A stretch of 6,171 bases of DNA from SZUA-320 sp041612035 (GTDB lineage: Bacteria; Gemmatimonadota; Gemmatimonadetes; Gemmatimonadales; GWC2-71-9). The DNA is taken from assembly GCA_041612035.1 (NCBI GenBank), contig JBFILX010000140.1:1-6171 (forward strand). The letters run 5' to 3'. The notes beneath the pieces are model-generated. The model saw only the letters and a program-made list of their open reading frames with translations, was not told where the DNA came from and ran no database searches. The position numbers and the translations under genes were made by a program. Numbering within the stretch: the first letter of the stretch is position 1; each line of letters starts with the position of its first letter. Positions 5,203 to 6,171 of this stretch are shown in pieces.

Positions 5203-6078
5203 ATGCGGGTGCACCTGGTCGACGGGACCTACGAGTTGTTCCGCCACTTCTACGCGCTGCCCTCCGCCACCGATCAAGACGGTCGCGAGGTGGGCGGGAT
5301 GGTCGGGGTGCTGGCATCGCTCCTGGCGATGCTGCACGACGGGGTCACCCACCTGGGCGTCGCCACCGATCACCTGATCGAGTCGTTCCGGAACCAGCTC
5401 TGGCCCGGGTACAAGACCGGCGAGGGGATCGACCCCCTGCTCTTCGCCCAGTTCCATCCGCTGGAGGACGCGCTCCGCGCGATGGGGGTCGTGGTCTGGC
5501 CGATGACCGACCTCGAGGCCGATGACGGGCTCGCCTCCGCGGCCGGGATCGCGGCGGCCGACCCCCGAGTCGAACAGGTGCTCATCTGCACCCCGGACAA
5601 GGACCTGAGCCAGTGCGTGTCGGGCGACCGGGTGATCCAGTTCGACCGGCGCCAGCGGGAGCTGCGGAACGAGGACGGGGTGCGCGAGAAGTTCGGCGTG
5701 CCGCCGGCCTCCATTCCCGACTACCTGGGGCTGGTGGGCGACAGCGCGGACGGCATTCCCGGCATCCCGGGGTGGGGGGCGAAGAGCGCGGCGACGGTGC
5801 TGGCCCGCTACCCGCGCCTCGAGGAGATCCCGCCCGACCCCGGGCAGTGGGACGTGAAAGTGCGGGGTGCGGCGCGGCTCTCGGCGGCCCTCGAGGAGCG
5901 GCGGGACGAGGCGCTCCTGTTCCGGCGGCTCGCCACCGTGCGCACTGACGCGCCGCTCTTCAGCGACGTGGAAGAACTCCGGTGGCGGGGCCCCCTGCCC
6001 CGGTTCGAGGCCGACGCCGCCCGGCTCGGCCGGCCCGACTTGTGGGATCGGGCCTGGCAGATCGCGCGGGACCGCTGA
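5203..6078 (+). CDS. Stand-alone 5'-3' exonuclease / flap endonuclease (Pol I N-terminal domain type, H3TH)
   Basis: A 291-residue structure-specific nuclease equal to the 5' nuclease domain of DNA polymerase I, without any polymerase part. Such enzymes remove 5' flaps and RNA primers using two metal ions. The acidic residues are in place: Asp7 (VDGT), Asp56 (TDHLIESFR), Glu105, Asp107 and Asp108 (EADD), Asp132 and Asp134 (TPDKDLSQ), and Asp180 and Asp183 (GDSADG). The helix-3-turn-helix DNA-binding segment follows as GIPGIPGWGAKSAATVL (184-200). The arch region has YKTGEGIDP (70-78) in place of the YKxxR pattern common in Pol I, a variant I associate with a flap-endonuclease subfamily in high-GC bacteria. 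The ATG at 5203 begins right at the first beta strand; its ribosome site is weak (GGA close upstream). It is divergent from the Rieske-fusion gene and ends just before a strong hairpin, so it is probably a single-gene unit. Confidence 0.92.
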   Translation: MRVHLVDGTYELFRHFYALPSATDQDGREVGGMVGVLASLLAMLHDGVTHLGVATDHLIESFRNQLWPGYKTGEGIDPLLFAQFHPLEDALRAMGVVVWPMTDLEADDGLASAAGIAAADPRVEQVLICTPDKDLSQCVSGDRVIQFDRRQRELRNEDGVREKFGVPPASIPDYLGLVGDSADGIPGIPGWGAKSAATVLARYPRLEEIPPDPGQWDVKVRGAARLSAALEERRDEALLFRRLATVRTDAPLFSDVEELRWRGPLPRFEADAARLGRPDLWDRAWQIARDR

Positions 6079-6082
6079 AACG

Positions 6083-6115
6083 GCGCGGGGCCGGTGGAAT
6101 CCACCGGCCCCGCGC
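6083..6115. terminator. Strong hairpin, probable shared terminator of convergent genes
   Basis: Arms 6083-6097 and 6101-6115 are perfect 15-base complements around an AAT loop. The hairpin starts 4 bases after the exonuclease stop codon and lies 20 bases beyond the stop of the putative minus-strand gene at the right edge. There is no real T-run on the plus side; the minus side has only a short TTT. The stem strength and its position between converging genes make a terminator the best reading. Confidence 0.75.
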
Positions 6116-6135
6116 TCATCGCGTGTTGTACTCGC

Positions 6136-6171
6136 TCACTTGCAGAGCAGTTTCTTCCCCTTCACCGAACA
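6136..6171 (-). CDS. C-terminal end of an unidentified minus-strand gene (partial)
   Basis: The last 11 codons before a TGA read CSVKGKKLLCK, with G or C at nine of eleven third positions, like the coding sequence elsewhere in the window. The stop lies 20 bases before the hairpin, a normal terminator distance. A second open frame on the same strand ends at 6116, directly against the hairpin, with poorer third-position GC, so it is less likely. The fragment is too short to name a family; the Cys-x9-Cys-Lys ending is the only visible trait. Confidence 0.45.
   Translation of the reverse strand, partial: CSVKGKKLLCK

Noticed and set aside
6116..6169. Alternative minus-strand frame ending EYNTR at the right edge
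   Set aside because: Its stop codon touches the hairpin and its third-position GC is poor compared with the frame ending at 6136. It cannot be fully excluded from this short piece.

Overview
The window is very GC-rich and comes from a Gram-negative bacterium: it encodes an outer-membrane efflux channel, a lipoprotein and periplasm-directed proteins. The style of the proteins (short Ala/Arg/Pro-rich signal peptides, a plant-type arginase relative, a stand-alone flap-endonuclease family protein) would fit Gemmatimonadota or a similar high-GC phylum. That placement is an impression from memory of such proteomes, not a demonstrated assignment.

Layout. (1) Positions 1-1795, minus strand: a probable heavy-metal efflux operon, read right to left. 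It starts with a small exported His/Cys-rich protein (1385-1795), continues with a TolC/CusC-type outer-membrane factor (73-1335), and then, through an ATGA start/stop overlap, the first 25 codons of a lipoprotein (1-76) that is probably the RND periplasmic adaptor. (2) 1796-1937: divergent intergenic region. (3) 1938-2735, plus strand: a ureohydrolase (agmatinase/arginase family) that resembles plant arginases. (4) 2736-2788: convergent gap holding two GC-rich hairpins. (5) 2789-5094, minus strand: a two-gene unit, first a Rieske ferredoxin domain fused to an FMN/3Fe-4S glutamate-synthase-like domain (3451-5094), then, 104 bases on, an AhpD-like CxxC peroxidase-family protein (2789-3346). (6) 5095-5202: divergent control region with a strong imperfect inverted repeat. 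(7) 5203-6078, plus strand: a stand-alone 5'-3' exonuclease/flap endonuclease. (8) 6083-6115: a 15-bp perfect hairpin, probably a shared terminator. (9) 6136-6171: the likely C-terminal end of another minus-strand gene.

How the genes relate. The left operon probably exports a transition metal across both membranes, with the His/Cys-rich protein as a plausible periplasmic metal buffer. The central minus-strand pair combines a Rieske centre, FMN and an iron-sulphur cluster with a thiol redox protein, which suggests a redox or amine-metabolism function whose substrate cannot be read from the sequence. The ureohydrolase and the exonuclease appear to be single-gene units. No CRISPR array, tRNA, rRNA, transposase or attachment site was seen. 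The least ordinary item is the Rieske/glutamate-synthase fusion; the His/Cys-rich protein comes next.
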